Below are positions 9,139 through 17,470 of a stretch of DNA of 64,000 nucleotides, piece by piece. The stretch is from Lentzea albidocapillata. GTDB lineage: Bacteria > Actinomycetota > Actinomycetes > Mycobacteriales > Pseudonocardiaceae. The notes under the pieces were generated by a model that saw nothing but the letters and a program-made list of their open reading frames with translations, was not told where the DNA came from and did no database searches. The position numbers were made by a program, and so were the translations under genes. Location: assembly GCF_000719115.1 (NCBI RefSeq), contig NZ_JOEA01000014.1:124001-188000 (forward strand), read 5' to 3'. Numbering within the stretch: position 1 is the first letter of the stretch; each line of letters starts with the position of its first letter.

Positions 9139-10051
9139 AGAACACCCAGTACTTCGCCGCCCAGAAGTTGACCGCGGTGAACGCGGCGATGATCAGCAGC
9201 AGGAACCACGCCAGCGCCGACGCGTAACCCATGTCGAACCGGCTGAAACCCTGCTGGTACAGGTAGAGCGTGTAGAACATGGTCGAGTCGGACGGGCCGC
9301 CGGTGCCGCCGGAGACGACGAACGCCTGCGTGAACGACTGGAACGCGTGGATGATCTGCAGCACCAGGTTGAAGAACAGGATCGGCGAGAGCAGCGGCAG
9401 GGTGATCCGCCGGAACTGTGACCACCTGCTCGCCCCGTCGATCGCGGCGGCCTCGTAGTAGACCTCCGGGATCTGCCTCAGCCCGGCCAGAAAGATGATC
9501 ATCGGCGAGCCGAACGTCCACACGTTCAGCACGATCAGCGTCGACAGCGCGGTGTCCGGGTCGGAGATCCAGCCCCTGCCCTCGACGCCGAAGAAGCCCA
9601 GCAACCGGTTCACCAGTCCGTCGGTGCCGAAGACCTGCGTCCACAGCACCGCGATCGCCACGCTCGACCCGAGCAGTGACGGCAGGTAGAACGCCGAGCG
9701 GTAGAACGCGAGCCCGCGCAGCCCGCGGTTGAGCAGCAGCGCGACGCCCAGCGCGCACGCCAGCTGCAGCGGCACGGAGACGAGCACGTAGGTGAACGTG
9801 ACCCGCAGGGCGTTGTGCAGCCGGGAGTCGCTGAGGATGCGCAGGAAGTTGTCGAATCCGATGAACCTCGGCGGCTGGATCAGGTTGTACTTCGTGAAGC
9901 CCAGCGCGAAGGACGCGATCACCGGGCCGATCGTGACGAGGAGCAGTCCGGCGAACCAGGGCGCGAGGAACCAGAACGCGGCTCTGTTGTCACTTTTCCG
10001 TACCTGGACGCCACCTCGGCGCAGTTGACGCAGTTCGTCTAGAGCGCTCAT
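9128..10051 (-). CDS. Sugar ABC transporter permease (MalF-like)
   Basis: A 307-residue inner-membrane permease, first gene of the leftward operon. A possible upstream in-frame extension of 63 residues is rejected: it is not membrane-like and would run through the operator at 10073-10086. ATG 10051 gives MSALDELRQLRRGG followed by the first membrane segment FWFLAPWFAGLLLVTIGPV. The EAA loop is EVYYEAAAIDGASRWSQF. It pairs with the MalG-like permease downstream. Confidence 0.9.
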   Translation of the reverse strand: MSALDELRQLRRGGVQVRKSDNRAAFWFLAPWFAGLLLVTIGPVIASFALGFTKYNLIQPPRFIGFDNFLRILSDSRLHNALRVTFTYVLVSVPLQLACALGVALLLNRGLRGLAFYRSAFYLPSLLGSSVAIAVLWTQVFGTDGLVNRLLGFFGVEGRGWISDPDTALSTLIVLNVWTFGSPMIIFLAGLRQIPEVYYEAAAIDGASRWSQFRRITLPLLSPILFFNLVLQIIHAFQSFTQAFVVSGGTGGPSDSTMFYTLYLYQQGFSRFDMGYASALAWFLLLIIAAFTAVNFWAAKYWVFYDD

Positions 10052-10072
10052 CGACCCCCGACCTCGCCGTGT

Positions 10073-10086
10073 GGAAAACGCTTTCC
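10073..10086 (-). promoter_or_regulatory. LacI-family operator
   Basis: GGAAAACGCTTTCC is a near-perfect palindrome around a central CG, the usual form of LacI/CcpA-type operators. It lies 22 bp upstream of the first permease start. It should control the transporter/dehydrogenase operon. No complete LacI gene lies next to it, so the repressor is probably encoded elsewhere. Confidence 0.65.
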
Positions 10087-10124
10087 GGAGTCTGCATCGG
10101 TGCCTGATGAGCGTCAAGCAAGCT

Positions 10125-10182
10125 GTCGAATGCCGTCGAACGACCGTGTCGAACGGCGTCGAACAGCAGAGGTTTCGAAACC
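10125..10182. repeat. Phased GTCGAA repeats and a 12-bp palindrome
   Basis: GTCGAA occurs at 10125, 10135, 10148 and 10158, with spacings of 10, 13 and 10 bp. The perfect palindrome GGTTTCGAAACC follows at 10171-10182. The block lies in the 213-bp gap upstream of the transporter operon. It could be a cooperative activator site or part of the promoter. The rest of this gap (10183-10265) holds nothing I can identify. Confidence 0.3.
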
Positions 10183-10265
10183 ATGGCGGCAGTTGACAAC
10201 GTTCCACCGCGGTCGCTGAAGCTGTTGCGCCCCAGCGCAAAACCTCACCCAGCGCCAGCGAGTCC

Positions 10266-11159
10266 CTACTCCACCGCGCACTTCACACCGTTGAACGAGA
10301 ACGCGGCGGGCGGGACCGGACGGCCGCGGGAGTTGCCGTTGAAGCCGAACTGCACCGACTTGCCCGCCTCGATCTGCCGGTTGTAGCTCGTGTTCGCGGC
10401 GCTCACAATCGACCCGTACTGCCTGCCGGACGCGTCCCACATCTCGCGGACGCTCTCGCCGTTCGAGAAGGCCCACTGCAGCGACCAGCCGTTCACCGCG
10501 GCGGTACCGGTGTTACGCACGGTCACGCTCGCCTGGAACCCGCCCTGCCACTGGCCGGTGATCCGGTAGGAGACGGCACAGGCCTTCGCCGGAGGCGGCG
10601 GGGTCGTGGTCGTGGGAGGCGGTGGTGGCGGCGCGGGGGTCGTGGTCGTCGTGGTGGGGGCGGGTTTCGAGGTGTCGGAACCCTCGCAGGGCGGGCCCCA
10701 CAGCCCTCGCCTGGCCGCGGACGCCTCGTCCCGGGCGTTGATCAGCGGCCCGCTCTCGACACCCTCGGGTTTCAGGGCGCCCTGCTGCACGGCGAGCACG
10801 GCGTAGTCGGTGCCGTTCTCCAGTTCCAGGTCCACCACGCCGATCTCCAGTCCGGTGAACCTGACGGAGCTCGCCAGCAGGGTCGACCTGGCGAAGGAGA
10901 GCGAGGCCTGCGCGAAGCACGCCTTCGGTTCCGCCAGCGACGCGACGCGGACTATCGTGCCGTCGGCGAACTCGACGGTCCGCGCGTCGATCACGTCCCG
11001 CACGACGGTGAGCACGTCCTGCGGCGGCACCACCTCGTTGACCAGCGTCGGCGGTTTCAGCGGGGACTGGGGCGATGACGACGGTGCCGGGGGTTCCGCT
11101 GAGCACGCGCCCGTGAGCAGCAACAACATCACCAGCAGGTGCTTGCGCGCCACCGTCAT
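10266..11159 (-). CDS. Lipoprotein: nuclease-like domain fused to CBM2
   Basis: A 297-residue exported lipoprotein starting at ATG 11159, with signal MTVARKHLLVMLLLLTGAC and lipobox cysteine. Residues about 40-155 resemble a staphylococcal-nuclease (OB) fold: DVIDARTVEFADGTIVRV early and ASAARRGLWGPPCEG at the end. The catalytic GIDTPE region is replaced by SLAEPKACF, so nuclease activity is doubtful. A Pro/Thr-rich linker follows. The C-terminal ~100 residues form a family 2 carbohydrate-binding module (YRITGQWQGGFQASVTVRN, NGWSLQWAF, bounded by cysteines), which binds cellulose or xylan. The protein probably tethers the cell to plant polysaccharide. It is monocistronic. Confidence 0.75.
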   Translation of the reverse strand: MTVARKHLLVMLLLLTGACSAEPPAPSSSPQSPLKPPTLVNEVVPPQDVLTVVRDVIDARTVEFADGTIVRVASLAEPKACFAQASLSFARSTLLASSVRFTGLEIGVVDLELENGTDYAVLAVQQGALKPEGVESGPLINARDEASAARRGLWGPPCEGSDTSKPAPTTTTTTPAPPPPPPTTTTPPPPAKACAVSYRITGQWQGGFQASVTVRNTGTAAVNGWSLQWAFSNGESVREMWDASGRQYGSIVSAANTSYNRQIEAGKSVQFGFNGNSRGRPVPPAAFSFNGVKCAVE

Positions 11160-11196
11160 TCTCCCCCGACAGGCTGTCTCGTGTGGACGACAGTAC

Positions 11197-11742
11197 TCAC
11201 CCGAGCCACAACCCGATCCAGGCGACGACGAGCAGGAACGCCACCATGCCCGCGAAGTGCCACGGCGCCAGGTCGAGGCTCCTGCGCACACCACCGCCAT
11301 CGGACGGCGCCGGGTGCGGCCGGTGCTGCTCGATGGCCTCCCGGATCCGGGACTGCACCCGGCTGCCCCGCAACGAGCTGGCCGCGGAGAAGGCGCCGAC
11401 GGCGACGTTGATCCGCTGCCCCGAGGTCGTGACGAGGGCGACCTCCCGCGTCGCCTCGACCGACGCGAGCTCGGCCCACGGCACCCAGTACCTGCGGAAC
11501 CAGTTCACGACCAGCACACCCGAGTCGTGGACCTCCACCACCGAGTGCGCGCCGACCATCCACATGAACCACGTGAGCGGCGCCATGATCGCGATGAACT
11601 CCAGCTGGTGCCCGAACCCGTTGCCGGGGAACGGGTTGAGCAGCACGTACGTGCTCGTGCCGAGCGCGCCCAGCGTCACGACCCAGCTGAAGGTGCTGTC
11701 GAACTTCCTGCGCAGCACCACCGCTGCCCTGCCCCGGTTCAT
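11197..11742 (-). CDS. PH-domain membrane protein
   Basis: A small membrane protein (181 residues from ATG 11742; a GTG two codons earlier is possible). Two N-terminal hydrophobic segments (FSWVVTLGALGTSTYVLL and FIAIMAPLTWFMWMVG) are followed by a bacterial PH-like segment (VVEVHDSGVLVVNWFRRYWV, then WAELASVEATREVALVTTSG). A final membrane helix ends the protein (FAGMVAFLLVVAWIGLWLG). Function is unknown. It lies just downstream of the truncated ROK gene on the same strand. Confidence 0.6.
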   Translation of the reverse strand: MNRGRAAVVLRRKFDSTFSWVVTLGALGTSTYVLLNPFPGNGFGHQLEFIAIMAPLTWFMWMVGAHSVVEVHDSGVLVVNWFRRYWVPWAELASVEATREVALVTTSGQRINVAVGAFSAASSLRGSRVQSRIREAIEQHRPHPAPSDGGGVRRSLDLAPWHFAGMVAFLLVVAWIGLWLG

Positions 11743-11751
11743 GGGCACACC

Positions 11752-12993
11752 CTAGTGGCGTGACCCGGAACGTCGGCGAGGTAATCCACGCTCAGCAGGA
11801 CACCTCGCGGCGCCGCCCCCACGCCCCCGTACAACCAGTACGAGAACGTGGGGGCGACACCACGATGCACCCGTCTGACCCCGAATTCCCCCGGCAACGT
11901 TCCACAACCGCACGGAGATCGGGTGGGCGTCGCGCGCGATGAACGCGCTGTCGAGCTCGGCGCGCAGTACGGGCAGGTAGACCGAGCCCGCGATCGCGAA
12001 GCTCGGGCCGGTGAGCACCAGCACCTCCAGGTCCAGCACGTTCGCCAGCGTGCGCGCGGCGGCCGCGAAGTACCGGGCCGACCGTTCGAGCAACGCGACC
12101 GCACGGGTGTTGCCCTGCCGGGCCGCCCTGCTGATCGCCGCGAAGTCCGCCGCGACCGGCGTGGCCGCGCGGGTCCGGCCTCCGACGAGGCCCGCCGCGC
12201 GACTCAGCGCCCGGTCGGCCCGCGCCTGCTCCACGACCGCGGCGGGACCGGCCAGCACCTCCAGGCACCCACGCGCGCCGCACCGGCACCACGGGCCGTC
12301 GATGTCGAGGCAGGTGTGGCCGATCTCGCCGGTGTGACCGCTCGGGCCCCGGTAGGTGGCGCCGCCGAGTACGACGCCGGCGCCGACATCCGTTCCCATG
12401 AACAGCGCGGCGAACGTCGACGTCGCGCCGACGCCGCCGGACCAGTGCTCGCCGATCGCCGCCGCCGTCGCGTCGTTGTCGAGCACCACCGGCAGGCCCG
12501 TCGCCCGCTCGAGCGCACGGCCGAACTCGTGGTGCTCCGACGGACGTGCCGCCACGAGTCCCAGCCCGAGGATTCGATCGCGTTCGACGCCGACGCTGTC
12601 GATCAGCGCGCCGACCTCGCGAGCCACCCTGGCGACCACGACCGCCGGCTCGTCGGCGGCCGCGCCAGGGCGCGAGATCCTGGCGACGACCGCTCCGCCG
12701 AGGTTCGTCAGGACGTAGGTGATCCGCGCGTCGTCGAGGTGCACGCCGACGGCGTAGCGCGCGAAGTGGTTGAGCTGCAACATGACCCGGCGCTTGCCGC
12801 CGGTCGACTCGGCGTGCCCGGTCTCGGCCACCAGCCCCTCGTCGATCAGGCCGCGCACGACGGTGGAGATCGTGCCGCCGGTCAGGCCGGTGGCGTTGAC
12901 CAGGCCGACGCGGCTGATCATGCCCGCCGCCCTGACCAGGTCCAGCACGGCCGCCCTGGTGCTGGCGTGGGTTACCCGCGCCGGTCCGCTCAC
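11752..12993 (-). CDS. ROK-family transcriptional repressor, C-terminus rewritten
   Basis: An XylR/NagC-type repressor read from GTG 12993, 6 bp after a GGAGG ribosome-binding site. The N-terminal winged helix (TRAAVLDLVRAAGMISRVGL) is followed by an ROK sugar-sensing domain with DNDATAAAIGEHW, the glycine-rich GTDVGAGVVLGG and the zinc motif CRCGARGCLE. Homology appears to stop near residue 363 (HPISVRLW). Family members normally continue with a short S-x-LG...GAA helix. Here the frame runs about 50 residues into the inverted-repeat element at 11754-11905. It is divergent from the oligosaccharide importer and probably once regulated it. Whether the altered protein still folds is unknown. Confidence 0.75.
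   Translation of the reverse strand: MSGPARVTHASTRAAVLDLVRAAGMISRVGLVNATGLTGGTISTVVRGLIDEGLVAETGHAESTGGKRRVMLQLNHFARYAVGVHLDDARITYVLTNLGGAVVARISRPGAAADEPAVVVARVAREVGALIDSVGVERDRILGLGLVAARPSEHHEFGRALERATGLPVVLDNDATAAAIGEHWSGGVGATSTFAALFMGTDVGAGVVLGGATYRGPSGHTGEIGHTCLDIDGPWCRCGARGCLEVLAGPAAVVEQARADRALSRAAGLVGGRTRAATPVAADFAAISRAARQGNTRAVALLERSARYFAAAARTLANVLDLEVLVLTGPSFAIAGSVYLPVLRAELDSAFIARDAHPISVRLWNVAGGIRGQTGASWCRPHVLVLVVRGRGGGAARCPAERGLPRRRSGSRH
11754..11905. mobile_element. MITE-like inverted-repeat element, copy A (with internal hairpin)
   Basis: Bases 11754-11812 match 31334-31392 at 55 of 59 positions. After a ~58-bp insert the match resumes (CGTCTGACCCCGAATTCCCC, then GGCAACGTTCC). The right terminal repeat is degenerate and grades into ROK coding sequence. 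The insert folds into a hairpin with CGCCCCCACG pairing with CGTGGGGGCG and an inner CGTAC/GTACG pair. There is no transposase in the element. Confidence 0.6.
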
Positions 12994-13062
12994 AGCACTC
13001 CTCCGTCGAACGACGAACTTGATCCATCGACAACCTCGGATCAGTAAAGCATCCCGAGGCGT

Positions 13063-13082
13063 TGACTTTCTTTGTTTAGTCA
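13063..13082 (+). promoter_or_regulatory. Putative ROK operator in the divergent promoter region
   Basis: TGACTTTCTTTGTTTAGTCA has inverted TGACT/AGTCA arms around a T-rich 10-bp centre. It lies in the 135-bp gap between the ROK regulator and the importer operon, with a TTGACT -35-like box at its left edge. T-rich operators are typical for ROK repressors. Confidence 0.45.
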
Positions 13083-13128
13083 CTGAAGAATCCTCGCCGC
13101 GAACCACCCAGCCTCGGGAGGATCAACG

Positions 13129-14793
13129 ATGTTCCTGCACAAGCGGCTCTGCGCATTAGGTCTCGCGGTCCTCGTCGCGGCCACTGCTGCCTGCTCCGGC
13201 TCCAGTGGCGCGGGCCGGCCACGCGACACGCTCGTCGTCTACACCGGGCAGGCCGGCGACTTCCAGCTGAACTTCAACCCGTACGCACCCACCCAGATCG
13301 AGGGGCCCGGAACGATCTACGAACCGCTGTTCTTCTTCAACATCGCGAAGGACGGACCGCCGAAGCCCGTGCTCGGCACCGAGTTCGGGTGGAACGCGGA
13401 CGGCACGGAGCTGTCCGTCACCCTGAGAGACGACGTGACCTGGTCCGACGGCGAGAAGTTCACCGCCGAGGACGTCAAGTTCACGTTCGACATGGTCGCG
13501 AAGACCCCAGCGGTCAACAAGACCGGCTTCAAGGGGACGACGACCGCGGTCGACGACACGCACGTGGTCATCAAGTTCCCCGAACCGTCCTACATGGACG
13601 GACCTCAGGTGCTGGGCCAGCTGTGGATCATGCCCGAGCACGTCTGGAAGAACTACCCGACGCCGGCGACCGAGGTGAACGCGAACCCGGTCGGCACCGG
13701 TCCGTTCCAGCTCGGCGAGTTCAAGGCGCAGTCGTTCACCCTCAAGGCGAACCCGAAGTACTGGGGCGGCGAGCCGGCGGTGAAGCAGGTCCGCTACCTG
13801 TCGCTGTCGGGCAACCAGGCGGGCGTCGACGCGCTCAAGGCCGGTTCGATCGACTGGCAGACCGGCCCGGTCCCGGACGTCAAGGACGTCGAGAAGAACT
13901 ACCCCGGCTACCGGGCGGTCACGTTGCCGCTCAACCAGGTCGCGCTGTTCACGTGCTCCGACGCGCGGCTCGGCTGCCAGGGGCCGCAGACCGATCCGGC
14001 CGTGCGCAGGGCGATCTACCACGGGATGAACCGCACCCAGATCAACTCGCTGGCCTTCCAGAACACCGGCAGCGAGATGTCCCCCGGCTTCACGCTGCAG
14101 CCGCGCGACACGGCGTTGCTGTCGGACAAGCTGACCGACCGCATGGCGCCGATGAACGCCGACGTCGCCAAGGCCACCGAGCTGCTCACGTCCGCCGGGT
14201 ACGTCAAGGGTGCGGACGGCATCTACGCCAAGGACGGCAAACCGCTGGCACTGACCGTGAAGGTGGTCGCCGGCTGGACCGACTACATCACCGCGCTGGA
14301 GACCCTGAGCCAGCAGCTGCTCCAGATCGGCGTCAAGATCACGCCGCAGCAGCTGTCGTGGAACGAGTGGGCCGACGCGCGCGGCCGCGGCCAGTTCGAG
14401 CTGCTGATCGACTCGGTCGAGCAGGGTCCGGCGCCGGACCCGTACTACACCTACAGCTACTTCTTCTCGACCGCGACCACCGCACCGGTCGGGCAGGCCG
14501 CCAACCCGAACTTCGCCCGGTTCAGCAACCCGGTCGTGGACGCGGCGCTGGCCGAGCTCAAGAAGACCGACCGCGGCGACCCCGCGCGGCAGGCGCACTA
14601 CGACACCATCCAGGTCGAGCTCGAGAAGTCCATGCCGTACATCCCGGTGCTGACCGGCGGTGTGCCGAACGTGTACAACGACAAGGCGTTCACCGGCTGG
14701 CCGACGAAGGACGACCTCTACGCGTTCCCCGCCGTGTGGAAGCGGCCGGACGCCTCGCAGGTGTACGCGAAGCTCAAGCCCGCCGGGTCCTGA
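13129..14793 (+). CDS. Dpp/Opp-type substrate-binding lipoprotein (SBP_bac_5)
   Basis: A 554-residue extracellular binding protein for a peptide/oligosaccharide-type ABC importer. The signal MFLHKRLCALGLAVLVAATA ends at the lipobox cysteine in AACSGS. SBP_bac_5 landmarks include the segment after YEPLFFFN, LSVTLRDDVTWSDGEKFTAEDV and AVRRAIYHGMNRTQI. The following genes encode two permeases, two ATPases and a beta-mannosidase. Cluster-5 binding proteins in such settings often carry cello- or manno-oligosaccharides rather than peptides. A mannan- or cellulose-derived ligand is therefore my inference. Confidence 0.88.
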   Translation: MFLHKRLCALGLAVLVAATAACSGSSGAGRPRDTLVVYTGQAGDFQLNFNPYAPTQIEGPGTIYEPLFFFNIAKDGPPKPVLGTEFGWNADGTELSVTLRDDVTWSDGEKFTAEDVKFTFDMVAKTPAVNKTGFKGTTTAVDDTHVVIKFPEPSYMDGPQVLGQLWIMPEHVWKNYPTPATEVNANPVGTGPFQLGEFKAQSFTLKANPKYWGGEPAVKQVRYLSLSGNQAGVDALKAGSIDWQTGPVPDVKDVEKNYPGYRAVTLPLNQVALFTCSDARLGCQGPQTDPAVRRAIYHGMNRTQINSLAFQNTGSEMSPGFTLQPRDTALLSDKLTDRMAPMNADVAKATELLTSAGYVKGADGIYAKDGKPLALTVKVVAGWTDYITALETLSQQLLQIGVKITPQQLSWNEWADARGRGQFELLIDSVEQGPAPDPYYTYSYFFSTATTAPVGQAANPNFARFSNPVVDAALAELKKTDRGDPARQAHYDTIQVELEKSMPYIPVLTGGVPNVYNDKAFTGWPTKDDLYAFPAVWKRPDASQVYAKLKPAGS

Positions 14794-14795
14794 CG

Positions 14796-15794
14796 ATGGG
14801 CTACCACCTGCGCAAGGTCGCCTTCTACCTGGTGGCACTGTGGGCGGCGGTGACGCTGAACTTCGTCATCCCGCGGCTGTTGCCTGGCAACCCGGTGGAC
14901 ATCCTGATGGCCAAGCTCCAGCAGCGCGGCGGGTCCGTCGACCCCGCCGCCCGGCAGGCCTACGAGACGTTGCTCGGCACCGGCGGGCGCGACTCGTTCG
15001 CCCAGGAGTACCTGGCGTACCTGAGGAACCTGCTGCGTGGGGACCTCGGGGTGTCGGTCAGCGCGTTCCCGGCGAAGGTCACCGACGTGATCGGCGACTC
15101 GCTGCCGTGGACGATCGTGCTCGTCGGGCTCGCGACCCTGATCTCGTTCGTGCTCGGGGTCGGGCTCGGCGCGCTCGTCGGCTGGAAGCGCGGCACCTGG
15201 CTCGACTCGCTGGTGCCCGCGACCACGATGCTGTCCGCGGTGCCGTACTTCTGGCTGGCACTGATCCTGGTCGCGCTGCTCTCGTCGGGGCTCGGCTGGT
15301 TCCCGCTCAACGGCGGCTACGACGTGGTCCTGGATCCTGGCTGGAGCGCGGAGTTCCTCGGTTCGGCGCTCTACCACGGCACGCTGCCCGCGCTGACGAT
15401 CGTGCTCTCCTCGGTCGGCAGCTGGTTGCTCGGCATGCGCAACATGATGGTGTCGGCCATGTCGGAGGACTACGTGCTTACCGCGCGGGCCAAGGGCCTG
15501 ACCGGCAGCCGGGTCATGGTCCGGTACGCGGCGCGCAACGCCGTGCTGCCCTCCGTCGCCGGGTTCGCGATCTCACTCGGGTTCGTCGTGTCCGGGTCGA
15601 TCGTCACCGAGCAGGTCTTCTCCTACCCCGGCATCGGCTCGAAGCTCCTGCAGGCCGTGCAGAACAACGACTACGCGCTCATGCAGGGGATCTTCCTGGT
15701 GATCACGATCGCGGTGCTCGGCGCGAACCTCGTCGTCGACCTGCTGTACGGGTTGATCGACGCCCGCACGAGGGATCGGAGCACGGTGTCATGA
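14796..15794 (+). CDS. DppB-type ABC permease
   Basis: A 332-residue inner-membrane permease starting 3 bp after the binding-protein gene. It shows the DppB pattern: N-terminal segment FYLVALWAAVTLNFVIPRLLPGNP, a long extracytoplasmic loop, then five more segments. The ATPase-contact loop is EDYVLTARAKGLTGSRVMVR and the family sequence EQVFSYPGIG is near the C-terminus. Its stop overlaps the next ATG as ATGA. Confidence 0.9.
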   Translation: MGYHLRKVAFYLVALWAAVTLNFVIPRLLPGNPVDILMAKLQQRGGSVDPAARQAYETLLGTGGRDSFAQEYLAYLRNLLRGDLGVSVSAFPAKVTDVIGDSLPWTIVLVGLATLISFVLGVGLGALVGWKRGTWLDSLVPATTMLSAVPYFWLALILVALLSSGLGWFPLNGGYDVVLDPGWSAEFLGSALYHGTLPALTIVLSSVGSWLLGMRNMMVSAMSEDYVLTARAKGLTGSRVMVRYAARNAVLPSVAGFAISLGFVVSGSIVTEQVFSYPGIGSKLLQAVQNNDYALMQGIFLVITIAVLGANLVVDLLYGLIDARTRDRSTVS

Positions 15795-17470
15795 CCTGGT
15801 CGGGAAAACTCGCCGCAGGGCTCGGCCTTGCGGGTCTGATCGTCCTCTTCGGACTCGTCGGTCCGCTGCTCACCGGTGATCCCGCCACGATCAGGGACAT
15901 CGGGCTCACCCCGCCCGGCGACGGGTACCTGCTGGGCACCACGGTCACCGGCCAGGACGTGCTCGCCCAGCTCACCCACGCCACCCGAGGATCGTTGTGG
16001 ATCGGCGTGCTCGTCGGGGTCATGGCGACGGTGCTGTCCGGTGTCTTCGGCATCGTCGGCGCGTACGCGGGCGGTGTCGTGGACGAGGCGTTCTCGTTGT
16101 TCTCCAACGTGATGCTGGTGATCCCCGGCCTGCCGCTGGTGATCGTCGTCGCCGGGTTCGTGCCCGCCGACCAGCGCGGTACGTGGACGATCTCGCTGGT
16201 GCTCGCGATCACCGGGTGGGCGGCGGCCGCCCGAGTGCTGCGCGCGCAAACGTTGTCGTTGCGCAACAGGGACTACGTGGCCGCCGCACGGGTGTCCGGC
16301 GAGAAGACGTGGCGGGTGATCTGCGTGGAGATCCTGCCGAACCTGTTGCCTATCCTGGCCTCCCAGTTCGTGTTCGCCGTCATCCTCGCGATCCTGAGCG
16401 AGGCGGGCCTGTCGTTCCTCGGGCTCGGGGCAGCCGACTCCTCAACGCTCGGCACGATGCTCTACTACGCGCAGAACGGCTTCGCGCTGCAACGCGAGGC
16501 GTGGTGGTGGTTCGTCCCGCCGGGGTTGGTCATCGCTCTGTTCGGCGGCGCGCTCGCCCTCGTCAACTTCAGCATCGACGAGATCATCAACCCCGCGCTG
16601 CGCGAACGGGTCCGGCGCCGGCGTGACGTCGTGGCCACCACACCCGTGGTCGCGGCCGAGGACGAGGACGTGGTGCTGACGGTCAGCGACCTCAACGTCG
16701 TCTACCAGGGCACCACACCCGTGCACGCCGTCAAGAACGTGTCACTCACGTTGCGGCGCGGCGAGATCCTCGGACTGGCGGGCGAGTCCGGCTGCGGCAA
16801 GACCACCCTCGCCTACGCGATCAACCGCCTGCACCGGCCGCCGGCCGAGGTCACCTCGGGGTCGGTCGTGTTCGACGGCGTCGACGTACTGGCGCTGGGC
16901 CCGGAGGAGCTCCGCGCGTTCCGGTGGGTCAGGCTGTCCATGGTCTTCCAGGGCGCCATGAACTCCCTGAACCCGGTCACCCCGATCCGCGCGCAACTGC
17001 AGGACGTCCTGCGCACGCACCGCCCGGCGATGTCCACTTCGGACCGTGAGGCCCGGTGTGCGGAGGTGCTCCGGCTCGTCGGCGTCGATCCGGCCCGGCT
17101 CGGCTCCTACCCGCACGAGCTGTCCGGCGGCATGCGGCAACGCGTGATGATCGCCATGGCGTTGCTGCTCGAACCGCAGGTCATGATCATGGACGAGCCC
17201 ACCACCGCTCTCGACGTGCTGGTGCAGCGCGAGATCCTCAACGAGATCAAGCGGCTGCGCGACGAGCTGCGGTTCGCGGTCGTGTTCATCACGCACGACC
17301 TGCCGTTGTTGCTGGAGCTGAGCGACCGGATCGCGGTCATGCGCGAGGGCGAGGTCGTCGAGTACGCGACGGCGGAGGAGATGTACCTGCGGCCACAGCA
17401 CCCCTACACGCGGCAGCTGCTCGCGTCGTTCCCCAGTCTGACCGGCGAGCGAGGAGCCCTGATCCGATGA
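15791..17470 (+). CDS. Fused DppC permease-DppD ATPase
   Basis: A 559-residue protein joining two usually separate importer subunits. Residues 1-275 are a DppC permease (GLLGxTxxGQD-like [15 protein letters not shown]; contact loop [26 protein letters not shown]). A short charged linker ([20 protein letters not shown]) leads to a DppD ATPase. That domain has Walker [10 protein letters not shown], signature LSGGMRQR, Walker [13 protein letters not shown] and H-loop FITHDLPLL. The C-terminal [15 protein letters not shown] is typical of oligopeptide-type ATPases. There is no stop or start between the halves, so the permease carries its own nucleotide-binding domain, and the complex must pair it with the separate DppF-type ATPase downstream. 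Confidence 0.9.
   Translation: MTWSGKLAAGLGLAGLIVLFGLVGPLLTGDPATIRDIGLTPPGDGYLLGTTVTGQDVLAQLTHATRGSLWIGVLVGVMATVLSGVFGIVGAYAGGVVDEAFSLFSNVMLVIPGLPLVIVVAGFVPADQRGTWTISLVLAITGWAAAARVLRAQTLSLRNRDYVAAARVSGEKTWRVICVEILPNLLPILASQFVFAVILAILSEAGLSFLGLGAADSSTLGTMLYYAQNGFALQREAWWWFVPPGLVIALFGGALALVNFSIDEIINPALRERVRRRRDVVATTPVVAAEDEDVVLTVSDLNVVYQGTTPVHAVKNVSLTLRRGEILGLAGESGCGKTTLAYAINRLHRPPAEVTSGSVVFDGVDVLALGPEELRAFRWVRLSMVFQGAMNSLNPVTPIRAQLQDVLRTHRPAMSTSDREARCAEVLRLVGVDPARLGSYPHELSGGMRQRVMIAMALLLEPQVMIMDEPTTALDVLVQREILNEIKRLRDELRFAVVFITHDLPLLLELSDRIAVMREGEVVEYATAEEMYLRPQHPYTRQLLASFPSLTGERGALIR

Noticed and set aside
13156..14838. Minus-strand open frame opposite the oligosaccharide-binding protein
   Set aside because: The plus-strand frame has a lipobox, family motifs and operon context; the antisense frame has none.
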